A stretch of DNA of 64,000 bases, taken from NCBI GenBank assembly GCA_963665075.1, contig OY762063.1, positions 1,984,001 to 2,048,000 on the forward strand. Direction: 5' to 3'. The position numbers and the translations under genes are program-made. The notes below the pieces were generated by a model that was given only the letters and a program-made list of their open reading frames with translations, was not told the DNA's origin and did no database searches. The stretch is from JAPULR01 sp963665075. Lineage in GTDB: Bacteria; Chloroflexota; Dehalococcoidia; Lucifugimonadales; GCA-2712585. Below are positions 1 to 7,906 of the stretch, piece by piece. Each line of letters starts with the position of its first letter. Positions within the stretch are counted from its first letter, which is position 1.

Positions 1-2
1 TC

Positions 3-167
3 AAGTGTTGCCCCAAGTGCAAAGGCGACCTTCTTTTGAGAAACGACTTCGACGGGTTCTTCCTGAGCTGCATCCAGTGCGGCTACGCGCGGGACTACCA
101 TCCGGCGCAGGCCAAGGAGGTTGCGTCCGGCAAGACGAAGACCCTGGTTGGAACGGCGGCTCGTTAG
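3..167 (+). CDS. C-terminal end of a zinc-ribbon protein (partial)
   Basis: An open frame enters from the left edge and stops at TAG 165-167, giving the last 54 residues of a protein. The visible part holds two cysteine knuckles, CCPKC near its start and CIQCGY about 20 residues later. That is the usual pattern of a four-cysteine zinc ribbon that binds nucleic acid or protein. The basic tail (KTKTLVGTAAR) ends the protein. The start lies outside the window, so the full domain content and function cannot be told. Confidence 0.6.
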   Translation, partial: KCCPKCKGDLLLRNDFDGFFLSCIQCGYARDYHPAQAKEVASGKTKTLVGTAAR

Positions 168-198
168 AGTCATTGAATCCGCGGAGTCGGACATCGGG

Positions 199-867
199 CT
201 AGGCCGCCATCTCCTTCAGGTTTTCGGAAACGACCAGTTTGGCTTCGGTCACGGACTGGACTTCTTCAGGGGTGTAGCCGGGCGCAATCTCCCGCATGAG
301 CAGGCCCGATTCCGTCATTTCAAAGAGGCCCAGGTCGGTGCAGAGGAGCTTGACGGCGCCGCGGGCCGTGACGGGAAGGGTGCACTGCTTCAGGACGCGG
401 GGCGTACCGTCGCGTAGGGTGTGCTGCATGGCGATGAAGACGCGCTTGGCGCCGACGGCCAGATCCATCGCGCCGCCGATGCCGCCGCCGCGCCGCCCCT
501 GGGTCTTCCAGTTGGCGAAGTCGCCGTTTTCAGCCACCTCGTAGGCGCCCATGACCGTCAGGTCGAGCATGCCGCTGCGGATGATGGCGAAGGAGTCGGC
601 GTGGTGGATGATGGACGCGCCATCGACTAGGCTGACGTACTGCCCGCCGGCGTTGACGAGGTGTCGGTCCTCCTGGCCCCTGGGGTAGATGGGGCCGTAG
701 CCGATGACGCCGTTTTCGGAATGGTAGATGATTTCCTTGTCGGTCTGCTTGTAGTTGGAGCAGAGGGTGGGGATGCCGATGCCGAGGTTGACGAGCCAGC
801 CGTCCTGGAATTCCTGGGCGAGGCGGTTGGCCATCTGCTGGCGGGATAGGCGTTGTTTCTGGGGCAT
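199..867 (-). CDS. scoB: 3-oxoacid CoA-transferase subunit B
   Basis: The 222-residue product is the beta subunit of a family I CoA-transferase, which moves CoA between succinyl-CoA (or a similar donor) and a 3-oxoacid in ketone-body or short-chain acid breakdown. The catalytic glutamate motif SENG is at residues 50-53 (Glu51), followed by GVIGYGP, and the length is normal for the subunit. The alpha subunit lies upstream on the same strand, but a Fic toxin and an antitoxin-like gene sit between them. The ATG comes only 9 bases after the fic stop and has no clear ribosome binding site, so translation may be coupled to fic. The exact acid substrate cannot be read from the sequence. Confidence 0.9.
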   Translation of the reverse strand: MPQKQRLSRQQMANRLAQEFQDGWLVNLGIGIPTLCSNYKQTDKEIIYHSENGVIGYGPIYPRGQEDRHLVNAGGQYVSLVDGASIIHHADSFAIIRSGMLDLTVMGAYEVAENGDFANWKTQGRRGGGIGGAMDLAVGAKRVFIAMQHTLRDGTPRVLKQCTLPVTARGAVKLLCTDLGLFEMTESGLLMREIAPGYTPEEVQSVTEAKLVVSENLKEMAA

Positions 868-876
868 TTTTTGTGT

Positions 877-1281
877 CTATTGGTGTCGGTGGAGCCAGTC
901 CAGCATTTCGTCGAAGCCCGCCTCGCCGCTTGCGACGTCCACGGCGAGGTCTTCTACGGAGGAGTCCAGATTCACCGTCACTCCGTTGCAGTCAAGCAGC
1001 ATCCAGGCGGCGAGTACGCCCGTCCGCTTGTTTCCGTCCCAGAAGACGTGACGGGCGATGATGCACTCCCCCAAAGCAGAGGCCTTTTCCTTAAGGGTAG
1101 GAAATTGGTCTACTCCAAAGACCTCGTTGCCTATGAGGTAGAGAGTGTTTTCCAGGCTCTCACGGCTCCGCAGATTGTCAACGCCAACATATTGGCCTCC
1201 ATAAGAACCGACCAAATCCCTATTGAGTTCAACAATTCGGGCGACGTTTGGGATCTCTATTTGTCCGACAGGCTTTTCCAT
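877..1281 (-). CDS. Fic/Doc-family toxin
   Basis: The 134-residue protein carries the Fic signature HVFWDGNKRTG at residues 78-88, matching HxFx(D/E)GNKRxx. His78 would be the catalytic base, and the Asp and Lys-Arg pair would bind nucleotide phosphates. At this length it resembles Doc, which phosphorylates EF-Tu, rather than the larger AMPylating Fic proteins. The choice between the two reactions is inference. Its start overlaps the end of a 60-codon gene by 25 bases, as expected for a toxin-antitoxin pair with the antitoxin first. The pair lies between scoA and scoB on the same strand. Confidence 0.88.
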   Translation of the reverse strand: MEKPVGQIEIPNVARIVELNRDLVGSYGGQYVGVDNLRSRESLENTLYLIGNEVFGVDQFPTLKEKASALGECIIARHVFWDGNKRTGVLAAWMLLDCNGVTVNLDSSVEDLAVDVASGEAGFDEMLDWLHRHQ

Positions 1282-1439
1282 ATCTCGTCGTACTTCTCCA
1301 AAGCATACTTCAAGCGCGCCTTGAACTTCTCTTCCGGAATCGGAACGTATTTGGTCCCGTTGTCATGATTCTCAGAGACGGCAGTTTCGGTCGTCGCTTG
1401 AAGGTTTACATTTTGTTGCGAGTCCGTTGCTCGTGCCAT
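1257..1439 (-). CDS. small antitoxin-like protein upstream of Fic/Doc
   Basis: The 60-residue acidic protein has a poorly ordered-looking N-terminal half and a helical C-terminal half (residues 33-60, rich in Lys, Glu and Tyr). It starts at ATG behind a good ribosome binding site (AGGAGG, about 9 bases upstream) and overlaps the Fic gene by 25 bases. Position, size and overlap are those of Phd-type or YhfG-type antitoxins. No family motif is recognised, so the antitoxin call rests on context. Confidence 0.6.
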   Translation of the reverse strand: MARATDSQQNVNLQATTETAVSENHDNGTKYVPIPEEKFKARLKYALEKYDEIWKSLSDK

Positions 1440-1503
1440 GTCGTTCAGCCTCCTATGTATATGTTACCAACCTTGTTGATTTTCTGCCACATCGGGAGTG
1501 GCG

Positions 1504-2226
1504 TCAGTCGCGGTATATGGCTTCTTCGTGGATGCCGTCTGGGGAGATGTGCACAACGCGGTCTACGCAGATGCCCGGGGTGTGGACGTGGTCGGGGTCC
1601 ATTGTTCCCAAGGCGATTATTTCTTCCTCGACTTCGACGAGGGTTATGCGGGCTGCCATTGCCATGATGGGGTTGAAGTTCCTTTGGGACAGACGATATT
1701 GGAGGTTGCCGAAGGTGTCGCTGCGGTAGGCGCGAATGAGGGCGTAGTCGGCGTGGAGGGGGTATTCCAGGATGTATTCCCGACCGTCGATGACGCGATG
1801 CTCCTTGCCTTCGGCGAGTTCGGTGCCGACGCCGGTGGGGGTGTAGAAGGCGCCGATGCCAGCGCCGGCGGCGCGGATTCGTTCCGCGAGGGTTCCCTGG
1901 GGGACCAGTTCTCCCTCCGCCTCGCCGGCGTTGTAGAGCTTTTCGAAGTGGGTTGCCTGGGAAGGATGGGGGGCCGCCGTGAAGGAGCAGACGACTTTTC
2001 GGACCCTACCGGCTTCGATTAGCGCGCCAAGGTCTACGCGATGGTCGAAGGGGCCTGCGCCGGGGTGGTTGGAGATGGCGGTCAGGTTCGTCGCGCCCTG
2101 TCGGAGCAGGGCGGCGATGAGATTGCGCGGCGTGCCCGGCCCGGCGAATCCGGGCACCATGATGGTGGAGCCGTCCGGCACGTCGGCTACTGCTTCGTCG
2201 AAGTTATCGTAGACCTTGTTTCGCAC
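1504..2226 (-). CDS. scoA: 3-oxoacid CoA-transferase subunit A
   Basis: The 240-residue alpha subunit of a family I CoA-transferase has the N-terminal stretch with STIMVPGFAGPGTPRNLI (a variant of the glycine-rich CoA-site loop), the central ISNHPGAG, and GIGAFYTPTGVGT near residue 125. It pairs with the beta subunit at the low-coordinate end of the cluster, although the two genes are now separated by a toxin-antitoxin pair. It is the first gene of a minus-strand unit. The divergent gene at 2410 shares the 180-base upstream gap. Confidence 0.9.
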   Translation of the reverse strand: MRNKVYDNFDEAVADVPDGSTIMVPGFAGPGTPRNLIAALLRQGATNLTAISNHPGAGPFDHRVDLGALIEAGRVRKVVCSFTAAPHPSQATHFEKLYNAGEAEGELVPQGTLAERIRAAGAGIGAFYTPTGVGTELAEGKEHRVIDGREYILEYPLHADYALIRAYRSDTFGNLQYRLSQRNFNPIMAMAARITLVEVEEEIIALGTMDPDHVHTPGICVDRVVHISPDGIHEEAIYRD

Positions 2227-2409
2227 TTTGAACCTCGATCGTTTTGGATAGGTATAAGATATTACCGCACTTGGGCGCGTCGCGTCACGGGGGCGAGATT
2301 CTTCGCTCCGCTCAGAATGACAGGTTGGGTTGAGAGAAAGGGAGGGTGGATTATGTCTTCTCTGTGGTGCACAATGGGGACAGCGCTACTAACTGAAAGG
2401 GAGAACTTC

Positions 2410-3894
2410 ATGTCCCGTTCGTCATATTTTGGTACAACCCCCGCGCCGGACTTTCCCGACGGCCTCGCGTGGCTGAACACGCAGCGTCCCATCAGCATGG
2501 AAGAGTTGAAGGGGAAGATAGTCATTCTGGACTTCTGGACCTATTGTTGAATTAACTGCATGCACGTCTTTCCGCAGTTGCGGAAGCTGGAGAAGAAGTA
2601 CGAGAAGGAGTTGGCCGTCGTCGGCGTTCACTCCGCCAAGTTCCCGGCGGAGAGGGAGACGGAAAACGTGCGGATGGCGATTCTGAGGTACGAGATAGGC
2701 CATCCCGTCATCAACGACAGCGAGTTCCGGGTGTGGCAGTCCTACGGCTGCCGGGCATGGCCGACGCTGGTGTTCATCGACCCGCAGGGGAAGGTAATCG
2801 GCAAGCACGAGGGGGAGATTCCGTATGACGCCTTCGACAAGCTGCTTTCGTCGATGGTGTCGAATTACGAAGGGGCGAACATCCTCAACCGGACGCCCCT
2901 GGACTACAGGCTGGAGCAGCCGCCCGAGGGGGTGCTTTCCTTCCCCGGCAAGGTTCTGGCGGACGAGTTCCGCAACCGGCTGTTCATTTCCGACTCCAAT
3001 CACAACCGGATTCTGCAAACGACGCTGGAGGGGGAGGTTACGCAGGTCATCGGCGGGATTACCCCCGGTTTCGAGGACGGAGACTTCGTGCTGGCGGCCT
3101 TCGACCACCCGCAGGGAATGGCGCTGAGGAGCAACATTCTGTACGTGGCGGACACGGAGAATCATGCCGTCCGGCGGGTGTACCTGAACGACGGATACGT
3201 GGACACGATGGCGGGCAACGGGAACCAGGGGCCTTTCGGAAATCAAGGCGGAACGCTGAAGGAAGCGGGCCTCAACTCGCCGTGGGACCTTACGACGCAT
3301 CGGGGCACGGTCTACGCTGCTATGGCGGGATACCATCAGATCTGGAGTCTGGACGAACTGACAGTGCGGGCGATTCCTCACGCCGGAAGCGGGAGGGAGG
3401 ACATCCACGACGGGCCTGTGAGGGCGGCGGCGCTGGCCCAGCCGAGCGGCATCGTCAACGACGGGAGGATGCTGTATTTCGTGGACAGCGAGACCAGCTC
3501 CATCCGAATGGCGGACATCTCCCTGAGCGGGCGGGTGACGACGATAGTAGGGCGGGGGTTGTTCGAGTTCGGCGACGTGGACGGCATCGGGCCGGAGGTG
3601 CGGTTGCAGCATCCGCTGGGGTTGTGCATGTACGACGGGGTGCTGTACGTGACGGACGCGTACAACCACAAGATCAAGAAGGTGTTCCCGGAAACCCGGG
3701 CGTCTTTCAGCTTCCTTGGGTCAGGGGAGGCGGGGTTTGACGACGGGGTTGGCTCGTCGGCGACGTTCTTCGAGCCGGGGGGGATTGCCGCCGCGCACGG
3801 GAAGTTGTACATCGCGGACACGAATAACCACGCCATACGGGTGGCGGACATTGCGTCGGGGGAGGTGAGGACGCTGGAGATTAAGGGGTTGTAA
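2410..3894 (+). CDS. NHLRC2-like thioredoxin/NHL-repeat protein, probable selenoprotein
   Basis: The reading frame from ATG 2410 (ribosome binding site AAGGGAGA, about 7 bases upstream) to 3894 has 494 sense codons if the TGA at 2548-2550 is read through. That TGA falls in the thioredoxin-like redox motif: residues 41-50 read DFWTYC-(TGA)-INC. In NHLRC2-type proteins this site is CCINC, so selenocysteine would replace the second cysteine and form a U-x-x-C pair with Cys50. Both sides of the TGA are conserved in character: an AhpC/TlpA-like start (APDFP at 12-16) before it and the rest of the thioredoxin fold after it. From about residue 150 on there are five or six NHL beta-propeller blades (motifs such as LYVADTENHAVRRV and LYIADTNNHAIRVAD). 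A small hairpin follows the TGA. If TGA stopped translation, only a 46-residue stub would be made. A sequencing error or a true pseudogene is the alternative. Confidence 0.8.
2554..2579 (+). promoter_or_regulatory. candidate bacterial SECIS hairpin after the TGA codon
   Basis: Three bases after the in-frame TGA, AACTGC (2554-2559) can pair with GCAGTT (2574-2579), with a further T-G pair outside it. The loop has 14 bases and holds GTCT near its middle, about 16 bases after the TGA. Bacterial SECIS elements lie within the coding sequence just downstream of the UGA and present a guanine in the apical loop, so position and shape fit. The stem is short and no folding program was run. Confidence 0.45.
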
Positions 3895-4010
3895 GGCAGG
3901 GGGAGGGACCCTCACCCCATCCCTTCGACAGGCCCTTCGACAAGCTCAGGACAGGCTCAACCTTCCCCCATCAAGGGGGAAGAGGTAAGGGGGGAGGGAT
4001 GAAAGGTGGG

Positions 4011-4877
4011 TCAGGGGGTGGGTATGCCTTCCTTGGCCAGCAATTCGTGGAGTTGGGAGAGGGTTTGGTTGTATTCGTCGAGGGGGAAGCCGTCAACGGA
4101 TTCCTTCGCCTCGCCGGTAAAGCCGTCAACGACGCCCATTTCTACGCACTTTCGGATTCGCTCCGACTCCACCTCAACGGTGGGCAGCAGGTTCTTGCCG
4201 GTGAGTTTGGACAGGGCGGCGGCGAGACCCCATCCGCCCCAGTTGGAGACGCTGGTGATGATTAGCTCGTTGCAGGCCGTCCAGGCGGGTTCCTGGGGGA
4301 GACGGGGGAAGGTGGGGATGGTGTCTCGCAGAAGGCCCATGCCGATTTCATTGCCGCCGTCGCCGATGCCGACGGTGTGTTCGTGGAGGTCGAAGAGGGC
4401 GTCGACGCGGGCGGTGTGCTCGGTAATATCGACGGAGCGCATATTCCGGTAGAGGCCGTCCTGGGAGGGGCTGCATCGCTCGATGGAGATGAGCAGGGAG
4501 GGGTTGAGTCTGTCGAGAAGTCCTTGGGCGAACTCGCGGCTTTCGTCCACGTCGGCGATGGGAAATTCGACGACGGCGGCATCGGGGCCGGCGAGGGTCT
4601 GCATCACTTCGCCGCAATGCTTGTCGGTGACGTAGATGACGTCGCGGCCAAGGGCTTCCAGGGCGTCGCCGATGGCGAGGGCGCCGGGGGGGCCGTCGGT
4701 CTCCACGGCGTCGCCGTAGAGGATGTAGAAGCCGGTGGTTATGAGGGTGACGCCGGGCCGGTCGAGAACGTACTGGGCGGCCTGGGTGCAGAAGTCCTGG
4801 GGCAGATAGGGGCGGAGGTCGGTGATGCCCCGCTGGTCCTTCTGGAGGATGATGTCTTCGATGGTGGATGCAGGCAT
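4011..4877 (-). CDS. DUF4392 / D-glutamate cyclase C-terminal-type protein
   Basis: The 288-residue protein matches the DUF4392 domain that forms the C-terminal half of mitochondrial DGLUCY, which converts D-glutamate to 5-oxo-D-proline. Visible hallmarks are TTGFYI followed by DGPPGA (about residues 47-65) and the strongly conserved GIGDGGNEIGMG near residue 170. The ATG has a good ribosome binding site (AAGGAG, 6 bases upstream). It is the last gene of a three-gene minus-strand operon and directly follows the DUF1445 gene, the other half of the same architecture. Substrate is inferred from the family. Confidence 0.8.
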   Translation of the reverse strand: MPASTIEDIILQKDQRGITDLRPYLPQDFCTQAAQYVLDRPGVTLITTGFYILYGDAVETDGPPGALAIGDALEALGRDVIYVTDKHCGEVMQTLAGPDAAVVEFPIADVDESREFAQGLLDRLNPSLLISIERCSPSQDGLYRNMRSVDITEHTARVDALFDLHEHTVGIGDGGNEIGMGLLRDTIPTFPRLPQEPAWTACNELIITSVSNWGGWGLAAALSKLTGKNLLPTVEVESERIRKCVEMGVVDGFTGEAKESVDGFPLDEYNQTLSQLHELLAKEGIPTP

Positions 4878-4906
4878 TTTTTCTCCTTACTGATAGACAG
4901 GCAATG

Positions 4907-5701
4907 CTAGAGGGCCGCGAGGTCGGTGTCGCGCATGTTGGTGATGAACATGTAGCCGGGGGCGTGGGTAATCATGAAGGGGGGCTTGGACTCCAGGGCG
5001 ACGGCCTGGGGGGTGACGCCGCAGGCCCAGAACACGGGGGACTCGCCTTCCTTGAAGTCGGCGGCGTCGCCGTAGTCGGGCTGATGAACGTCGGCGATGC
5101 CGATGTCCTGGGGGCTGCCGACGTGGATGGGCGCGCCGTGGGCGCCGGGGAAGCGGGAGGTGACCTGGACGGCGCGGACGATTTTGGTGTGGTGGATGGG
5201 TCTCATGCTGACGACCATCGGGCCGGCGAAGCCGCCGGCGGGGACGGTGCTGATGTTGGTCTTGAACATGGTGACATTGTTGCCCGTCTCCCAGTGCCAG
5301 AGGGGAATGCCCGCTTCGACGAGGGCGGATTCGAAGGTGAAGCTGCAACCGAGGAGGAAGGAGACCAGGTCGTCATTCCACAGGCTATTGATGTCGGTCA
5401 CCTCGTCGACGAGCTCGCCGTGGCGGAAGACGCGATAGCGGGGTACGTCGGTGCGGATGTCGGCTCCGGCGCTGGTTAGGGTGGGCTCGAACTTGCCGGG
5501 TTCCATGACTTCCACCAGAGGGCAGGGGCGGGGGTTGCGCTGGCAGAAGAGGAGGAAGTCGAAGGCCTCGGCCTTGGGCAGGACGACCAGGTTGGCCTGA
5601 ACGTAGCCGGGGGCGAGGCTGCCGGTGACGCCGTCGTATTCGCCGTGTCGGATAAGCCGCCAGATGTCGGGCGGAGCTTTGGGTAGGGCTTGGGTAATCA
5701 T
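4907..5701 (-). CDS. DUF1445 family protein (putative hydro-lyase / D-glutamate cyclase N-terminal type)
   Basis: The 264-residue protein belongs to the DUF1445 (YcsI-like) family. Typical features are GYVQANLVVLP near residue 32, LLGCSFTFE near 116, the PAGGFAGPMVVSMRP segment near 153, and the C-terminal CGVTPQ...MITHAPGYMFITN. In animal DGLUCY this domain is fused ahead of DUF4392; here the partner is a separate gene 29 bases downstream. The start has a strong ribosome binding site (AAGGAG). The biochemical role of the isolated domain is not settled. Confidence 0.82.
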   Translation of the reverse strand: MITQALPKAPPDIWRLIRHGEYDGVTGSLAPGYVQANLVVLPKAEAFDFLLFCQRNPRPCPLVEVMEPGKFEPTLTSAGADIRTDVPRYRVFRHGELVDEVTDINSLWNDDLVSFLLGCSFTFESALVEAGIPLWHWETGNNVTMFKTNISTVPAGGFAGPMVVSMRPIHHTKIVRAVQVTSRFPGAHGAPIHVGSPQDIGIADVHQPDYGDAADFKEGESPVFWACGVTPQAVALESKPPFMITHAPGYMFITNMRDTDLAAL

Positions 5702-5728
5702 GCTTTCTCCTTAATCTAAGGATGTCGT

Positions 5729-6355
5729 CTATATGAAGTTGTCGGGGTCGATCCCCCTGCTGGAGCGTTTCAGGCCCTCGGCTACGGCCTGGTAGCATTC
5801 CCAGATTTCCTTTGATGGAGGACGGGCGGCCTCCCGGTTGGAAATTATCCAGTAGCCGTCGGGGAAGGCCATGACTTCCACGTCCACCCCCGATTGTATC
5901 AGATGGGCCTTGACTTCGGGGTCGCTGGTCATGGGTTCGAGGACGACGGGCTGGAGTTCGTTCCGCCAGGAAACGTCGACGGCGCGGCCTATTATCTTCA
6001 AGGAGCGGAGGCGCTTGGAGCGGAAGAGGAGGGATGGGTTGTCGATTTTGAGGTTGGGGTCGTGGACGCCGTACCAGACGCGGTAGTAGAAGGGCTGGCC
6101 GAGGGTGCGCATGAATAGGAGGTCGCCGGGCATCCTGCCCCTGTAGTTGCCCTGGACGACGTTGGCCCAGTCGAGGTGGGGGTCTTGGAGGTGGATGAGG
6201 CCGATGGACATTTCGTGGCGGTCGCGGAAGAGTTCTTCGGGGCGGCCTTGCTGGGCCTCGTGGGCCTGGACGCCGATGGCGTTGAGGTGGTTGCAGAAGC
6301 TGCGGCGCTTCTGCTGATGGTTGCGAACGCCCCAACTGTGAAGCCATCCGGCCAC
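5729..6355 (-). CDS. protein of unknown function, first gene of the DUF1445-DUF4392 operon
   Basis: This is a 208-residue soluble protein without recognisable motifs. GTG at 6355 is chosen because GGGAGGT lies 6 bases upstream; an ATG close by is in another frame. The centre is rich in Arg, Leu and aromatic residues, and the C-terminal third begins with VEVMAFPDGYWIISN. It lies 27 bases ahead of the DUF1445 gene on the same strand, so it is probably co-transcribed and may act on the same substrate. No function is proposed. Confidence 0.6.
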   Translation of the reverse strand: MAGWLHSWGVRNHQQKRRSFCNHLNAIGVQAHEAQQGRPEELFRDRHEMSIGLIHLQDPHLDWANVVQGNYRGRMPGDLLFMRTLGQPFYYRVWYGVHDPNLKIDNPSLLFRSKRLRSLKIIGRAVDVSWRNELQPVVLEPMTSDPEVKAHLIQSGVDVEVMAFPDGYWIISNREAARPPSKEIWECYQAVAEGLKRSSRGIDPDNFI

Positions 6356-6518
6356 GGCGCTACCTCCCGGAAAGGGGGATTATACCCTTAAAGGGGTTGG
6401 GGTAGGAAGGGGTGGGGCGGATTCGGGGTGGGGGGGCATCCGCTCGACCCTTCGACAAACTCAGGGTGAGCGGATGGAGGTCGGCCCAGGGGGATCGGAT
6501 AGGGTTTGGCTCAGGGGG

Positions 6519-6546
6519 AGAGGGGCGACCGGCCGGTCGCCCCTAC
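6519..6546. repeat. palindromic extragenic element, GACCGGCCGGTC core, copy 1
   Basis: The core GGGGCGACCGGCCGGTCGCCCC is a perfect palindrome and would form a strong hairpin on either strand. Further copies lie at 7292-7321, 12577-12604 and 34309-34336, all between genes. Confidence 0.75.
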
Positions 6547-6560
6547 GGAGAACGGGCGGG

Positions 6561-6806
6561 TTAGCCGACCTTGCCGTTGGGGGGCGGTTCGGTGAAGTTC
6601 TCGCCGCGGGATTCAGCGTCCAGGCGGCGGGCATTCCATTCCTGCCAGAGGCTGCGCTCTTCGGCGCGGCCTTTGGCTTCACCTTCGGCGCGGCCTTCGT
6701 TGCGGCCTCTGGCGATGCCTTTCGCCTCGCCCTCGGCGCGGGCGGCTTCCAACTGCTTTTGACGGCGCTTGTCCAGCCATTTCTGGATGTCGTGAGCGAT
6801 TACCAT
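6561..6806 (-). CDS. truncated duplicate of the neighbouring membrane/coiled-coil protein (cytoplasmic part only)
   Basis: The frame from ATG 6806 encodes 81 residues beginning MVIAHDIQKWLDKRR, with a charged helix of E-A-K-G-R repeats and the C-terminal signature FTEPPPNGKVG. It is nearly identical to the last 69 residues of the upstream gene, apart from an extra 12-residue helix segment. The upstream stop and this ATG overlap (TAATG), so it could be translated by reinitiation. It has no membrane segment. It looks like a tandem duplication of about 210-246 bases and may not be functional. Confidence 0.5.
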   Translation of the reverse strand: MVIAHDIQKWLDKRRQKQLEAARAEGEAKGIARGRNEGRAEGEAKGRAEERSLWQEWNARRLDAESRGENFTEPPPNGKVG

Positions 6807-7264
6807 TAGCCGACCTTGCCGTTGGGGGGCGGTTCGGTGAAGTTCTCGCCGCGGGATTCGGCGTCCAGGCGGCGGGCATTCCATTCCTGCCAGAGGCTGC
6901 GCTCTTCGGCGCGGCCTTTGGCTTCACCTTCGGCGCGGCCTTTGGCGATGGCGGCTTCCAGCTGCTTTTGGCGGCGCTTGTCTAGCCATTTCTGGATGTC
7001 ATGAGCGATTACCATTGCTGCCCTCCATGATTCGGTCAGGGTGAAGGATATGGCGGCTGAGGCCATCGCTATCGCGCCTTCCGCCATCAGCGCGTTGTGC
7101 CAGATCCTCATTATAGCATCATTGTCCGCGATTTGTATGGCGATGTTTATGCCGGTTCCTGGGATGAACACCAGGACGAATATCCCGAAGTACCAGGGCC
7201 GTAGGGGGGCGATGATGCTCCAGATGGATTCTCTGGGTTGGCGGTCAGGTTCTGGCGTTTCGAT
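6806..7264 (-). CDS. small membrane protein with charged coiled-coil tail, probable ATC start
   Basis: The 152-residue frame has one or two hydrophobic segments (about residues 25-45 and 60-80) and then a charged helix rich in Glu, Ala, Lys and Gly, ending FTEPPPNGKVG. No ATG, GTG or TTG start fits a ribosome binding site, but AAGGAGG lies 8 bases before an ATC at 7264-7262. The peptide from that ATC (IETPEPDRQPRESIW) is shared with the paralogue at 12783, which also starts at ATC behind AAGGAGG. The first ATG in frame (7171) would cut into the first membrane segment. Function unknown. A partial duplicate of the 3' end follows directly. Confidence 0.6.
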   Translation of the reverse strand: METPEPDRQPRESIWSIIAPLRPWYFGIFVLVFIPGTGINIAIQIADNDAIMRIWHNALMAEGAIAMASAAISFTLTESWRAAMVIAHDIQKWLDKRRQKQLEAAIAKGRAEGEAKGRAEERSLWQEWNARRLDAESRGENFTEPPPNGKVG

Positions 7265-7291
7265 GGCGGCAGCCTCCTTCGGGATGTAATT

Positions 7292-7321
7292 GCAGGGGGG
7301 ACCGGCCGGTCGCCCCTGCGG
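7292..7321. repeat. palindromic extragenic element, GACCGGCCGGTC core, copy 2
   Basis: GCAGGGG and CCCCTGC flank the ACCGGCCGGT core, giving a near-perfect 30-base palindrome just upstream of the ATC-start gene on the minus strand. The rest of 7265-7585 is low-complexity G-rich DNA with two copies of the CCTTCGACAAGCTCAGG repeat (about 7404-7428 and 7585-7612). Confidence 0.7.
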
Positions 7322-7585
7322 ATTGGGTGGTGGTGGAGTGTGAAGGCGGCAGGGGGTTGTGTCAATGGGGGGAGGGTTCTTCGTCGCGGGGCCCAGTCGG
7401 CTCGACCCTTCGACAAGCTCAGGGTGAGCGGGGGGTGTTGGCTCAGGGTGAGCGGATGGAGGTTGGTGCGGGGTGAGGGGGGTTGGTGAGCGGATGGGGG
7501 TAGGCTCAGGGTGAGTGGGGGAGGGTGAGGGGATGGAGGTGGGGTGGCGGGGATGGGATTATAGAGGGTGGGGAAAAGGGGGCGC

Positions 7586-7906
7586 TCACCCTGAGCCTGT
7601 CGAAGGGTCGAGCGCGGGGGGAGGGGGTTTTCGGGAACGGGATAGTTCCGGGAGGAGGTCCCAACGCCCGTTGATGATGGCTTCTTTCTTTCTCCTCGTC
7701 CAGCCTTTAATTTAGCGTTCGGACTCGAAGGCTTCGTCGCGGGTGGGGAATTCCTGGGAGAAGACCAGTTTAAGCGGCCTTCGGTTGGTTGTGTAGCCGA
7801 CGTATGCGCCGGTGTGGTGTTCGTGGAGCCGGGTTTCCAAGTCTTCTGTGTGGCCGGTGTAGTAGGAATCGTCAGAGCATTTGAGGATGTATAGGTGGAA
7901 GGGCAT
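7586..7906 (-). pseudogene. GIY-YIG endonuclease-like gene interrupted by a nonsense codon
   Basis: The frame from ATG 7906 encodes a UvrC-type GIY-YIG domain: LYILKCSDDSYYTGHTEDLE at the start and then GYTTNRRPLKLVF. At 7714-7712 a TAA interrupts the conserved stretch that normally reads ER-Q-IKGW. The frame continues after it with IKGWTRRKKEAIINGRWDLL, which is exactly the expected family sequence, up to a TGA at 7588-7586 inside an extragenic repeat. One C-to-T change (CAA to TAA) explains it. The stop cuts off the C-terminal helix. Sequencing error is possible. Confidence 0.65.

Noticed and set aside
2410..2550. Treating the short frame before the TGA and the frame from 2560 as two separate genes
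   Set aside because: The two parts form one thioredoxin fold, and the split falls exactly on a redox Cys position. The ATG at 2560 lies inside the fold and has no ribosome binding site.
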